In this document: positions 6,029-11,875 of the stretch, in pieces | Numbering within the stretch: position 1 is the first letter of the stretch | Layout: the number at the start of each line of letters is the position of its first letter | Origin: an uncultured bacterium | GTDB taxonomy: Bacteria; Verrucomicrobiota; Kiritimatiellia; CAIKKV01; CAITUY01 | NCBI GenBank assembly: GCA_903934155.1 | Contig: CAIZMS010000174.1 | Span: 1-11,875 of the forward strand | Direction: 5' to 3' | Length of the DNA: 11,875 bases | Notes under the pieces: generated by a model | Databases searched by the model: none | The model's input: the letters and a program-made list of their open reading frames with translations, nothing else | Told to the model about the DNA's origin: nothing | Program-made: the position numbers and the translations under genes

Positions 6029-7453
6029 CTAAATCTTCAAGATCCGTTCGTCCGCCCGGGATTTCCCCTGTTCATCGGGACCCAAATAGGGTTCTGTCTT
6101 GTATTCACAGACGCCCTGAAGGCGTTGTAGAATTCCGGCCACCTCCTCGGCGGCCGATTGGCATTCCTGAATCATCGCCTTCATCTCCGGCGACACTTCA
6201 ACCTTTTTCATGAGATCAAGATAAACCCGGATCACCGTCGCCGGCTGCCCCAAATGATGACAGGCGGCCCCGACCGTTTCCGCCATCACCCGTTGCTGCT
6301 CGGCCTGAACCAGCGCTTTCGACTGGGCCTCAATGATCCTCACCTTCTCATCCGTCTGCTTGATAACCGACCCCAGATAGCGCTGAATGGCAGAAAAATC
6401 CTCGCTAGATTGATTGATGTCCACCTGCGGCAACTCCCCTTTGGAGAGTCTCTCCAATGTGCTGCGAAGCGCCGCCACTTCAAGCGTGTGCCGGGCCAGC
6501 AACACCACTCCCAGCGAAACCAGCGCCACAATCGAGGGCAACATCATGTACAAGGTTTCAACATCAAAAGAACGGGAGGAAACGGCATCCCCGAGAAGAT
6601 ACGAAAACGCCAGAAGCGGGATGGCCGACATCAGGGCCACGGCTACCCCGAATTGGTGACGGGTCCCCCGGCTTGAAATCGAAGTAGGCTTCAGGCTTAC
6701 CTTGTTCTTTTCCGCTCCACCCGCCGCCCCGAGATAACGACGGGAGGGTTCCAGAGCTGGCACCGCGACGCCCGCTACAGCCTCCGCCGTCATCCCCTCC
6801 GCCACAGGAAGACGGCACACCCATCGACAGGGCTTCCCCGGTGTCGATTCCATGCTTAATGCCCCGCCATGGGACTCCATGACGAGACGGCAATAGGTCA
6901 ACCCAAGCCCGTCAATCTCGCGGGGTACTCCCCCCGCCGCCGGGGTGCATTCAACTAATAAATAGGCATCTCCCTTGCGACGGCTGATCTGAAGGGTAGT
7001 CGATCCTCCTGCCCCCCCCGTTTTAAGAGCGATCCGGATCAAATGACGAATCACCCTTGAAATTTGATCGGTATCACAGAAGATGGCCACCGGCTCTCCC
7101 GTCACCACAATCGCCCCCCCCTCGGCTTGGGCGGCTTGAGACAGGCCCTCGGAAACGATGCGGGCCAAACTGAAAAGATCGCGGGCACGCTTGTCGCCGC
7201 TCCCGCCCCCCGCCATCATCATGCGAACCCCCACCAGGAACTCAACCAGCTCCTCAAGGGTCTCTGTGGCACCCAAGGCTTCGTTCACATACTGTGAAGC
7301 CTCAGCCTTGAAGTATTTCGCCGATGATCGGTCCGCCATTTCCAGAAGATTAGCCAACCCGGCAAGGGGGGTCTTCATGTCACGGACAACCAACCGGGCG
7401 AGTTCCGCCTGGACGGAGTCAAGCTCAGGTGCCAGCTTCGATTTTGAATTCAC
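6029..7453 (-). CDS. Histidine-kinase-like membrane protein with reordered, degenerate domains
   Basis: A 474-residue signalling protein. Residues 14-75 resemble a DHp helix pair, but the H-box reads VVRDMKTPLAGLANLLEM (22-39), with Arg where the phospho-accepting His belongs. Residues 93-218 resemble a HATPase domain: the N-box region DQISRVIRHLIRIALK (129-144) lacks the usual Asn pair, the G1 region (VECTPAAGGVP, 167-177) lacks the usual Asp, and the G2 region GLGLTYCRLVMESHGG (182-197) is intact. Two membrane segments follow (about 268-288, 301-320), then a coiled linker and a second DHp-like helix with HHLGQPATVIRVYLDLM (399-415), where His399 or His400 is a candidate phospho-site. No catalytic domain follows it. 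The normal order is sensor-TM-DHp-ATPase, so this is rearranged. GTG start with AGGAG 5 bases upstream, 12 bases after the dehydrogenase stop, so probably in the same operon. The partner regulator is not in the window. Confidence 0.75.
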   Translation of the reverse strand: MNSKSKLAPELDSVQAELARLVVRDMKTPLAGLANLLEMADRSSAKYFKAEASQYVNEALGATETLEELVEFLVGVRMMMAGGGSGDKRARDLFSLARIVSEGLSQAAQAEGGAIVVTGEPVAIFCDTDQISRVIRHLIRIALKTGGAGGSTTLQISRRKGDAYLLVECTPAAGGVPREIDGLGLTYCRLVMESHGGALSMESTPGKPCRWVCRLPVAEGMTAEAVAGVAVPALEPSRRYLGAAGGAEKNKVSLKPTSISSRGTRHQFGVAVALMSAIPLLAFSYLLGDAVSSRSFDVETLYMMLPSIVALVSLGVVLLARHTLEVAALRSTLERLSKGELPQVDINQSSEDFSAIQRYLGSVIKQTDEKVRIIEAQSKALVQAEQQRVMAETVGAACHHLGQPATVIRVYLDLMKKVEVSPEMKAMIQECQSAAEEVAGILQRLQGVCEYKTEPYLGPDEQGKSRADERILKI

Positions 7454-7458
7454 GCGCG

Positions 7459-7463
7459 CTCCT
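7459..7463 (-). promoter_or_regulatory. Ribosome binding site deciding the GTG start of the kinase-like gene
   Basis: On the minus strand AGGAG is followed by CGCGC and then GTG (7453-7451). The good match and spacing support the GTG start. The site lies in the 12-base gap after the dehydrogenase stop codon, so the two genes can be read from one transcript. Confidence 0.7.
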
Positions 7464-7465
7464 GT

Positions 7466-8518
7466 CTAGGAATTCCCGCCGTGGATCGACACCATGGCCT
7501 TTACAACGCCATCCCGGTATTCATGAACCAACGCGAAGGCCTCTTTTGTCTCTGAAAACGGAAAGCGGTGCGTCACCATAAAATCCACATTGACCCGGTT
7601 GTTCGCAATCAGATTCAAGGCCGACTGGAGACAATGATTCTGCCGCCTGACATTTTGAAAACTGATCTCCTTGCGTCGGGCCATATCGATCGGAAGTGAA
7701 ATTCGATCCGCCTCCGGGATTCCCACCATCATTAATTTTCCCCCGGGCTTCAACAGCGTCACCGCTTGATCAACCGCCTCCTGCCGACCGCAACACTCCA
7801 CGACAACATCCAGAAGAAGAGGTTCTGCGGAAACAATGGCCCCAACCACATCCTCCCGATCGGGATTCCCGGCCCAGGTCGCGCCGGCAGAGAGGGCAAC
7901 CCGGATCCGGGCATCACGCCGGTCTGTCATGTACACCGCCGTAGCACCCGCCTCACGCGCCGCCAGCAAAACAGACAACCCGATGGGCCCGGATCCCAGA
8001 ATTCCGATCCGTGCCCCGGGCATGATCTCTGCCAGGGTGACGGCGTACACGCCGATGGAAAGGGGCTCACTGATCGCCGCCTGCTCAAATGTCATAGAGG
8101 GTGGAATCGGGTAACAACAGTCCTCCGGCATAACGATAAACTCGGAGAGGCATCCGTTGGCCTGCCCCGGGCATCCCAGAAAACGAAGGTTACGACAGGT
8201 ATGCGGGCGCCCCTGAAGGCACTGATCACAGGTCCAACAGGAGATGGCCGGTTCCACCGCCACCCGGTCACCAACCCGCACACGCGTCACCGACCGGCCG
8301 ATCTTTTCAACAACAGCGGAACATTCATGCCCCACGATAAAGGGATACTTCACCACCTGGCTGCCAATCCGCCCGGAGGCATAATAGTGAACATCCGATC
8401 CGCAGACCCCCACGGCAGCAACCCTCAACAAGACTTCATAGTCATGGGCGATGCAAGGCAGCGGCGCCTCACGATAGTCCATCGCCTGAATGCCGGTCAA
8501 AACAGCTGTTTTCATCAT
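7466..8518 (-). CDS. Zinc-dependent alcohol/polyol dehydrogenase (sorbitol dehydrogenase-like MDR)
   Basis: A 350-residue medium-chain dehydrogenase/reductase, the normal length for the family; it oxidises a secondary alcohol using NAD(P). The GroES-like catalytic domain has Cys39 (VGVCGSDVHYY), His64 and Glu65 (GHECSAVV) and Glu151 (SEPLSIGVYAV) as catalytic-zinc ligands. The structural zinc lobe has Cys94, Cys97, Cys100 and Cys108, all present. The Rossmann fold carries GILGSGPIGLSVLL (172-185), and the acidic Asp199 at the end of the second strand (VYMTDRR) favours NAD over NADP. The closest groups are sorbitol/xylitol dehydrogenase and threonine 3-dehydrogenase; substrate cannot be fixed from sequence alone. 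The ATG at 8518 overlaps the stop of the FAD-oxidase gene (ATGA), so the two are coupled; a second ATG at 8515 is equally possible and would give the common MKTAVL start. Confidence 0.9.
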   Translation of the reverse strand: MMKTAVLTGIQAMDYREAPLPCIAHDYEVLLRVAAVGVCGSDVHYYASGRIGSQVVKYPFIVGHECSAVVEKIGRSVTRVRVGDRVAVEPAISCWTCDQCLQGRPHTCRNLRFLGCPGQANGCLSEFIVMPEDCCYPIPPSMTFEQAAISEPLSIGVYAVTLAEIMPGARIGILGSGPIGLSVLLAAREAGATAVYMTDRRDARIRVALSAGATWAGNPDREDVVGAIVSAEPLLLDVVVECCGRQEAVDQAVTLLKPGGKLMMVGIPEADRISLPIDMARRKEISFQNVRRQNHCLQSALNLIANNRVNVDFMVTHRFPFSETKEAFALVHEYRDGVVKAMVSIHGGNS

Positions 8519-10077
8519 GCGAACAAATTCCCCTTGTTCAGGATTGCATCCGGATCAAACACCCGCTTCATCTCCCTCATCTGCCTCAAAACCTGATCCC
8601 CCAGCATTTCCCGAAGCAACGCCACCTTGAACTTCCCAATCCCATGCTCAGCGGAAACTGTCCCTCCCCACTGGATGACCTGGCGTGCCCACTGCAGATA
8701 CAGATCCTTTCCCCGCTGATACTCCGAAAGGGTTCCGGGAAGAATATTCACATGCACATGATTGTTCCCAATATGACCGAAAATAACATAGTCCAAGCCC
8801 ATCGATTCCAATGCGTCGCGATACAAGTTCATGACTGAAGACAATTCTGAATCTAAAACAGCCATATCCGTGCCAAGTTTTGTTAATTCCGGTTCTTTTT
8901 TTCTCCGCTCATCAATGATCCGGTTCACCCACTCGGGAACAGCATGTCGAAATACTTTAAATCGCTCCAATTCCCGATCTGAATCGGCGATCCAGGAGGC
9001 CTCTGAATTCCCCCCCGCCACCGTCATTCTCTCCGGAAGTTCAGCAACCGCGGCACTGACCGGGTCTTTCCCGCCATGGTACTCCAGGTAGATCGCCGTA
9101 TGGTACTCCTGAGGCAGTGACGGGATATCCAAAACACCGGGGTTCTCGCGCTTCTGCCGCCTCAGCAAATTCAGGGCATGGTAATCAAAATATTCAATCG
9201 CAACAGGGCGCTCCCCAAACGGAAGAGCCCTGACGGTTTTGACAAAGTCAACGGCCATGGCTTCGGAGGGAAAGAAGGCCATCACACCCCAACGACACTC
9301 AGGCGAGGGGATTAAACGCAATTCAATCTCTGAAATGATACCCAGCGTCCCTTCGGAACCAATGAAAAGGTCGATCAGATCCATGTTTTCAGAAACAAAA
9401 AAACCGGCCGCGTTTTTCACCCTTGGCATGATGTAATCCGGAAGCCGGCCGGATAGTTCACGCCCCTCTTCCGTTTGAAGAGAGAAGGCCCGGCCAATCG
9501 CCCGCTCCCGCCCCCTTCGAAGCGAAATCCGGGAGCCGTCGGCAAGGATGACCCTCATGGCCTCCACATAGGCACGGGTGGCACCGTATCCGAAGGTGCA
9601 GGCCCCCGAGGCATTACAGGCCACCATCCCGCCGATTGAGGCCGAGGCTTCAGTAGGGTCGGGGGGAAAGAAATAGAACGGGGATCGCCTGTACTTTTCC
9701 AAAGCCAATAATGAGTCCTGGGCCCATCCCGTAGAATCAAATTCGCAGGTCTGCAAAAGTTTTCTCAATTCCAGCAAGGAAAGCCCGGGCTGAACGGAAA
9801 TAAACACCTCATTCCGGGCAGAATCCAGCCGCATACCTGTAACCCGCGTCATCCGGCTTAAATTCAGGACATGCCCGCCATCCGGGATCGCTCCCCCGGT
9901 GATGCCGGTACGGGCTCCCTGGGTCGTGATGGCGTGCCGGTACAGAAGAACCTGCCGGATATCCTCCTCGGACGCCGCAAAGGAAATCCAATCCGCCCGA
10001 CCTCTCCTCCGGGACTCATCCCGAAGATAATCGGGATACTGCCCCTCCACATCAGGCTTGAACAAATGGACGCTCAT
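8515..10077 (-). CDS. FAD-linked 2-hydroxyacid oxidase/dehydrogenase (GlcD family)
   Basis: A 520-residue VAO/PCMH-type flavoenzyme. The FAD-binding part includes TTQGARTGITGGAIPDGGHV (51-70), VQPGLSLLEL (95-104), PDPTEASASIGGMVACNASG (139-158) and FIGSEGTLGIISEIELRLIP (238-257). The C-terminal cap has FGHIGNNHVHVNILP (433-447), with His435, His440 and His442 in the region that binds metal and substrate carboxylate in this family, then GGTVSAEHGIGKFK (471-484) and the terminal FDPDAILNKGNLF. The family oxidises D-lactate, glycolate, D-2-hydroxyglutarate or similar acids. I see no Fe-S domain and no GlcE/GlcF partner gene. Start: ATG at 10077 is chosen because the upstream in-frame extension (to 10164) would overlap the aspartase gene by 43 bases and reads as a basic, unfamily-like leader. 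It sits 44 bases after aspA and overlaps the dehydrogenase gene by 4 bases. Confidence 0.88.
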   Translation of the reverse strand: MSVHLFKPDVEGQYPDYLRDESRRRGRADWISFAASEEDIRQVLLYRHAITTQGARTGITGGAIPDGGHVLNLSRMTRVTGMRLDSARNEVFISVQPGLSLLELRKLLQTCEFDSTGWAQDSLLALEKYRRSPFYFFPPDPTEASASIGGMVACNASGACTFGYGATRAYVEAMRVILADGSRISLRRGRERAIGRAFSLQTEEGRELSGRLPDYIMPRVKNAAGFFVSENMDLIDLFIGSEGTLGIISEIELRLIPSPECRWGVMAFFPSEAMAVDFVKTVRALPFGERPVAIEYFDYHALNLLRRQKRENPGVLDIPSLPQEYHTAIYLEYHGGKDPVSAAVAELPERMTVAGGNSEASWIADSDRELERFKVFRHAVPEWVNRIIDERRKKEPELTKLGTDMAVLDSELSSVMNLYRDALESMGLDYVIFGHIGNNHVHVNILPGTLSEYQRGKDLYLQWARQVIQWGGTVSAEHGIGKFKVALLREMLGDQVLRQMREMKRVFDPDAILNKGNLFA

Positions 10078-10121
10078 GACATCATTTCTCTTTCTGCGGC
10101 AGGGGCGTCCCGCTCGTGATT

Positions 10122-11492
10122 TTACTTCCACCCAAGTTCGCAAAGCCGTTCGGTCGAAAGCCATTCGTCAAGTTCGGCGTCCGACAATCCTCCGGCTTCC
10201 CGAGCCGCCTCGCGGATCGTCAGATCCCTCTCCCTCATCAGACGCGCCACCTCAACCACCTTCCCATGCCCGATCTTCGGAATCAGCGCGGCAAGAATCT
10301 CATGCGACCTTTCCATCGTCCGACGGCAGCGGTCAACCCGGGCGACAATCCCACTGACACACAATTCCGCAAAATCCGCATCCGTCCGGCGAAGCAGATC
10401 CAGGGAATCCAAAAGGGCATCGGCCGCAAGGGGCAGAAAAGCGTTAAGCTCCAATTCGCCAGACATCACAACCAGGCTGACCTCATGATCATGAGCCATA
10501 ACCCGATAGGCGGCCTGGATCACCATCTCCGGAATTACGGGATTCACTTTTCCGGGCATCAGGGTTGACCCCGGCTGAATGGCGGGCAATTCAATCTCGC
10601 CGAATCCGCCTTCCGGTCCACTCGACATCAGGCGGAGATCCCGCGCGATCTTAACGAGATTAACCGCATGAGCCCGAAGGATCCCCGACACCTCGACCAA
10701 AGCGTCCTGGTTCTGGGTGGCATCCATGAGATTTTCCGCACGGGCGAGATTCAAGCCCGTCACATCCCGCAGCTTTTCGACTACCCCGAAAATATACTTC
10801 CGGGGTGCATTCATACCTGTTCCCACCGCGGTTCCGCCCAGATTAACCACCCGCAACCGTTCGATGCATTGAAAGATACGCCACCGGTCGCGGGTCAACG
10901 CATTGGCATAGGCTCCGAATTCCCGGCCCAGCGTCACCGGCAGTGCGTCACGAAGCTGAGTACGGCCCAACTTGACGACATCTGCAAACTCACGCTCCTT
11001 GGCCTGAAAGGCCTCTTGAAGCCTGACCACAACCGGCTCCAACTGACGGAGCAGCGTGATGGCCGCCACCCGGAGGGCAGTGGGATAGGTGTCGTTTGTG
11101 GATTGATGCAAATTGACATGATCAAACGGATCCACGGACCGGCCGAGTTGTTGGGAGGCAAGCCGGGCAACCACCTCATTGACATTCATATTGGTCGAGG
11201 TTCCCGCCCCGCCCTGAAGGGCGTCCGTCACGAACTGGTCTTGATATCCACCGCGAAGTATCGTCTCGCACGCCGAAACAATGGCATCGGCCGTATCCCG
11301 GGGAAGGAACCCGCATTCCGCATTGGTTCTGGCGCAAGCCAGCTTGACCTGCGCCAGGGCGGCAATCAGCGCTGGATGAACCGGCCTGCCGGAAGCCTTG
11401 AAATTCAGGCGCGCCCGCTCGGTCTGAATCCCGTACAGAACCCCGTCCGGAATGGCAAGCTCCCCAAGCAGATCATGTTCGATGCGCGGCAT
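10122..11492 (-). CDS. aspA: Aspartate ammonia-lyase (aspartase)
   Basis: A 456-residue member of the fumarase/aspartase superfamily, which converts L-aspartate to fumarate and ammonia in the cytoplasm. N-terminal RIEHDLLGELAIPDGVLYGI (3-22) is typical. Active-site regions: GGAGTSTNMNVNE (94-106), HVNLHQSTNDTYPT (125-138), KLGRTQLRDALPVTLG (174-189), VNLGGTAVGTGMNAP (216-230), and the flexible signature loop GSTLMPGKVNPVIPEMV (308-324), with Ser309 as the expected catalytic base. GRTQ (fumarase C has GRTH) and the VIPE after the signature favour aspartase over fumarase. The usual GSS is GST here, a conservative change. The enzyme is slightly short at the C-terminus. Start ATG at 11492 is bounded by an in-frame TAG about 10 bases upstream; AGGG is a modest ribosome site. 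It is the first gene of the minus-strand operon. Confidence 0.87.
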   Translation of the reverse strand: MPRIEHDLLGELAIPDGVLYGIQTERARLNFKASGRPVHPALIAALAQVKLACARTNAECGFLPRDTADAIVSACETILRGGYQDQFVTDALQGGAGTSTNMNVNEVVARLASQQLGRSVDPFDHVNLHQSTNDTYPTALRVAAITLLRQLEPVVVRLQEAFQAKEREFADVVKLGRTQLRDALPVTLGREFGAYANALTRDRWRIFQCIERLRVVNLGGTAVGTGMNAPRKYIFGVVEKLRDVTGLNLARAENLMDATQNQDALVEVSGILRAHAVNLVKIARDLRLMSSGPEGGFGEIELPAIQPGSTLMPGKVNPVIPEMVIQAAYRVMAHDHEVSLVVMSGELELNAFLPLAADALLDSLDLLRRTDADFAELCVSGIVARVDRCRRTMERSHEILAALIPKIGHGKVVEVARLMRERDLTIREAAREAGGLSDAELDEWLSTERLCELGWK

Positions 11493-11620
11493 GGCATCAC
11501 CCTACACCGGCCCGAAGCGGCATTCCAGTTCAAATCAACGATCGCGATCCTATCACAGAGTATTGCGAGGAGGGATGAATAGTGGTAGGGTATATCAACA
11601 TATTCCAGTGAAAGGAAAAC
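11493..11620. promoter_or_regulatory. Divergent intergenic region between aspA and the truncated membrane gene
   Basis: This 128-base stretch lies between the starts of two divergently read genes and must hold the promoter for the four-gene minus-strand operon and probably one for the plus-strand gene. Its AT content is higher than that of the coding regions. On the minus strand TGTGATAGGAT resembles a weak extended -10, and on the plus strand TATATC (11591-11596) could be a -10; neither has a convincing -35. A perfect 10-base palindrome, GATCGCGATC (11540-11549), is a possible regulator site. No further gene is seen. Confidence 0.45.
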
Positions 11621-11791
11621 ATGAACAGGAACATCCTCTCTCCCGGTTTTACGCATGACGGTTTTTTCATGACCGCATTCTGGCAACTCATGTCCTTTGT
11701 CATGATGATCCTGCTTATCTGGGTAGACGAAGTTCTGGATTTGTCGAATCTATGGTTTGCGGTTCCCCCCGTTTTTTGGACAGGTAGCTAA
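11621..11791 (+). pseudogene. Truncated N-terminus of a membrane (probable sensor) protein, cut by the IS element
   Basis: ATG at 11621 has AAAGGA just upstream (11611-11616) and opens a 56-codon frame ending in TAA at 11789-11791. The peptide has a hydrophobic segment (about 16-35, FFMTAFWQLMSFVMMILLIW) followed by VDEVLDLSNLWFAVPP (35-50). A hydrophobic helix followed by a WxxEhLDL-type pattern resembles the membrane N-terminus of PAS/histidine-kinase sensors in some GC-rich bacteria; this is remembered family resemblance, not a search result. The resemblance ends near PP, and the last residues (VFWTGS) are encoded by what looks like the left end of an insertion sequence. The gene is therefore most likely interrupted, with its remainder beyond the element outside the window. 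Alternatively it is a genuine small membrane protein. Confidence 0.5.
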
Positions 11792-11875
11792 GCGAGGATT
11801 TGAGTAAGCTACATGTCAGGAACGGGAGGCGGAGAATGGCTGGGAAAAGGAAACAACATACGAACGAATTTAAGG
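11777..11875 (+). mobile_element. Left end of an IS3-family insertion sequence (continues beyond window)
   Basis: The transposase OrfA start at 11836 is preceded by a roughly 60-base noncoding leader beginning near TGGACAGGTAGC (11777-11788), as expected for the terminal inverted repeat and leader of an IS3-type element. A small inverted repeat, GTAGCT (11784-11789) and AGCTAC (11807-11812), lies in this leader. The exact left boundary is an estimate between about 11765 and 11780; the right end and target duplication are not in the window. The upstream gene is cut at this boundary. Confidence 0.6.
11836..11875 (+). CDS. IS3-family transposase OrfA, first 13 codons (3' truncated by window edge)
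   Basis: ATG at 11836 is preceded by GGGAGG and GGAG (11824-11834), a strong ribosome site. The 13 visible residues, MAGKRKQHTNEFK, match the beginning of IS3-family OrfA proteins, which typically open with a basic K/R-rich stretch and a T-x-E-F-K motif leading into a helix-turn-helix that binds the inverted repeats. OrfB, the DDE catalytic subunit, should follow outside the window, usually made by a -1 frameshift. The call rests on a very short stretch but the motif is distinctive. Confidence 0.65.
   Translation, partial: MAGKRKQHTNEFK

Noticed and set aside
7766..8596. A 276-codon plus-strand frame opposite the zinc dehydrogenase
   Set aside because: The dehydrogenase has complete zinc-ligand and NAD motifs; the plus-strand product is low-complexity with no ribosome site of note.
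10078..10164. Upstream extension of the FAD oxidase start to 10164
   Set aside because: It would overlap aspA by 43 bases and adds a basic leader unlike the family; ATG at 10077 is more natural.
10668..11582. A 304-codon plus-strand frame opposite aspA
   Set aside because: Aspartase on the other strand has full family motifs; the plus-strand product has no recognisable domain and is a codon-bias shadow.
1..11875. CRISPR array, tRNA or rRNA genes
   Set aside because: No regularly spaced direct repeats, cloverleaf-type sequences or rRNA-like stretches were seen; nearly all the window is coding.

Overview
The window is a GC-rich bacterial chromosome segment with tightly packed genes. It starts inside a glycyl-tRNA synthetase gene and ends inside an insertion sequence. 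Three things suggest a Gram-negative organism outside the classical model groups, perhaps in the PVC superphylum (Verrucomicrobiota/Kiritimatiellota/Lentisphaerota): the single-chain glycyl-tRNA synthetase, the NfeD/FloA cluster with an extra beta-helix membrane protein, and the small C-terminal motif of the gene after floA. This placement is inference from family distributions recalled from general knowledge. No rRNA or marker gene settles it.

Region 1 (1-6026, + strand) is one run of co-directional genes, several joined by ATGA stop/start overlaps. In order: the 3' end of glyQS; a secreted LolA-like protein; a long NfeD with an N-terminal ClpP-class serine protease domain, five membrane segments and an OB-fold tail; a second, short NfeD; a secreted beta-helix (bactofilin-like) protein with a multi-pass membrane tail; the flotillin-like scaffold FloA; and a small single-span membrane protein of unknown function. 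NfeD plus FloA is a classic membrane-microdomain pairing (compare yqeZ-floA in Bacillus subtilis). Here it carries a second NfeD, a LolA-like protein and a membrane-anchored beta-helix protein, so the whole set may act in envelope quality control or lateral membrane organisation.

Region 2 (6029-11492, - strand) converges on region 1 with only 2 bases between the stop codons. Read in its own direction it encodes aspartate ammonia-lyase, a GlcD-type FAD-linked oxidase, a zinc-dependent polyol-type dehydrogenase and a membrane histidine-kinase-like protein. Spacings of 44, -4 and 12 bases suggest one operon: a catabolic/redox module whose last gene is a signalling protein. That last protein has an unusual order, with a kinase-like module lacking key residues first, then two membrane segments, then a separate His-containing dimerisation-type helix at the C-terminus.

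Region 3 (11493-11875) is a 128-base divergent intergenic stretch, then the beginning of a membrane protein (a likely sensor N-terminus) that stops after 56 codons. Its frame ends where an IS3-type insertion sequence appears to begin; the first 13 codons of that element's OrfA close the window. No tRNA, rRNA or CRISPR array was seen.
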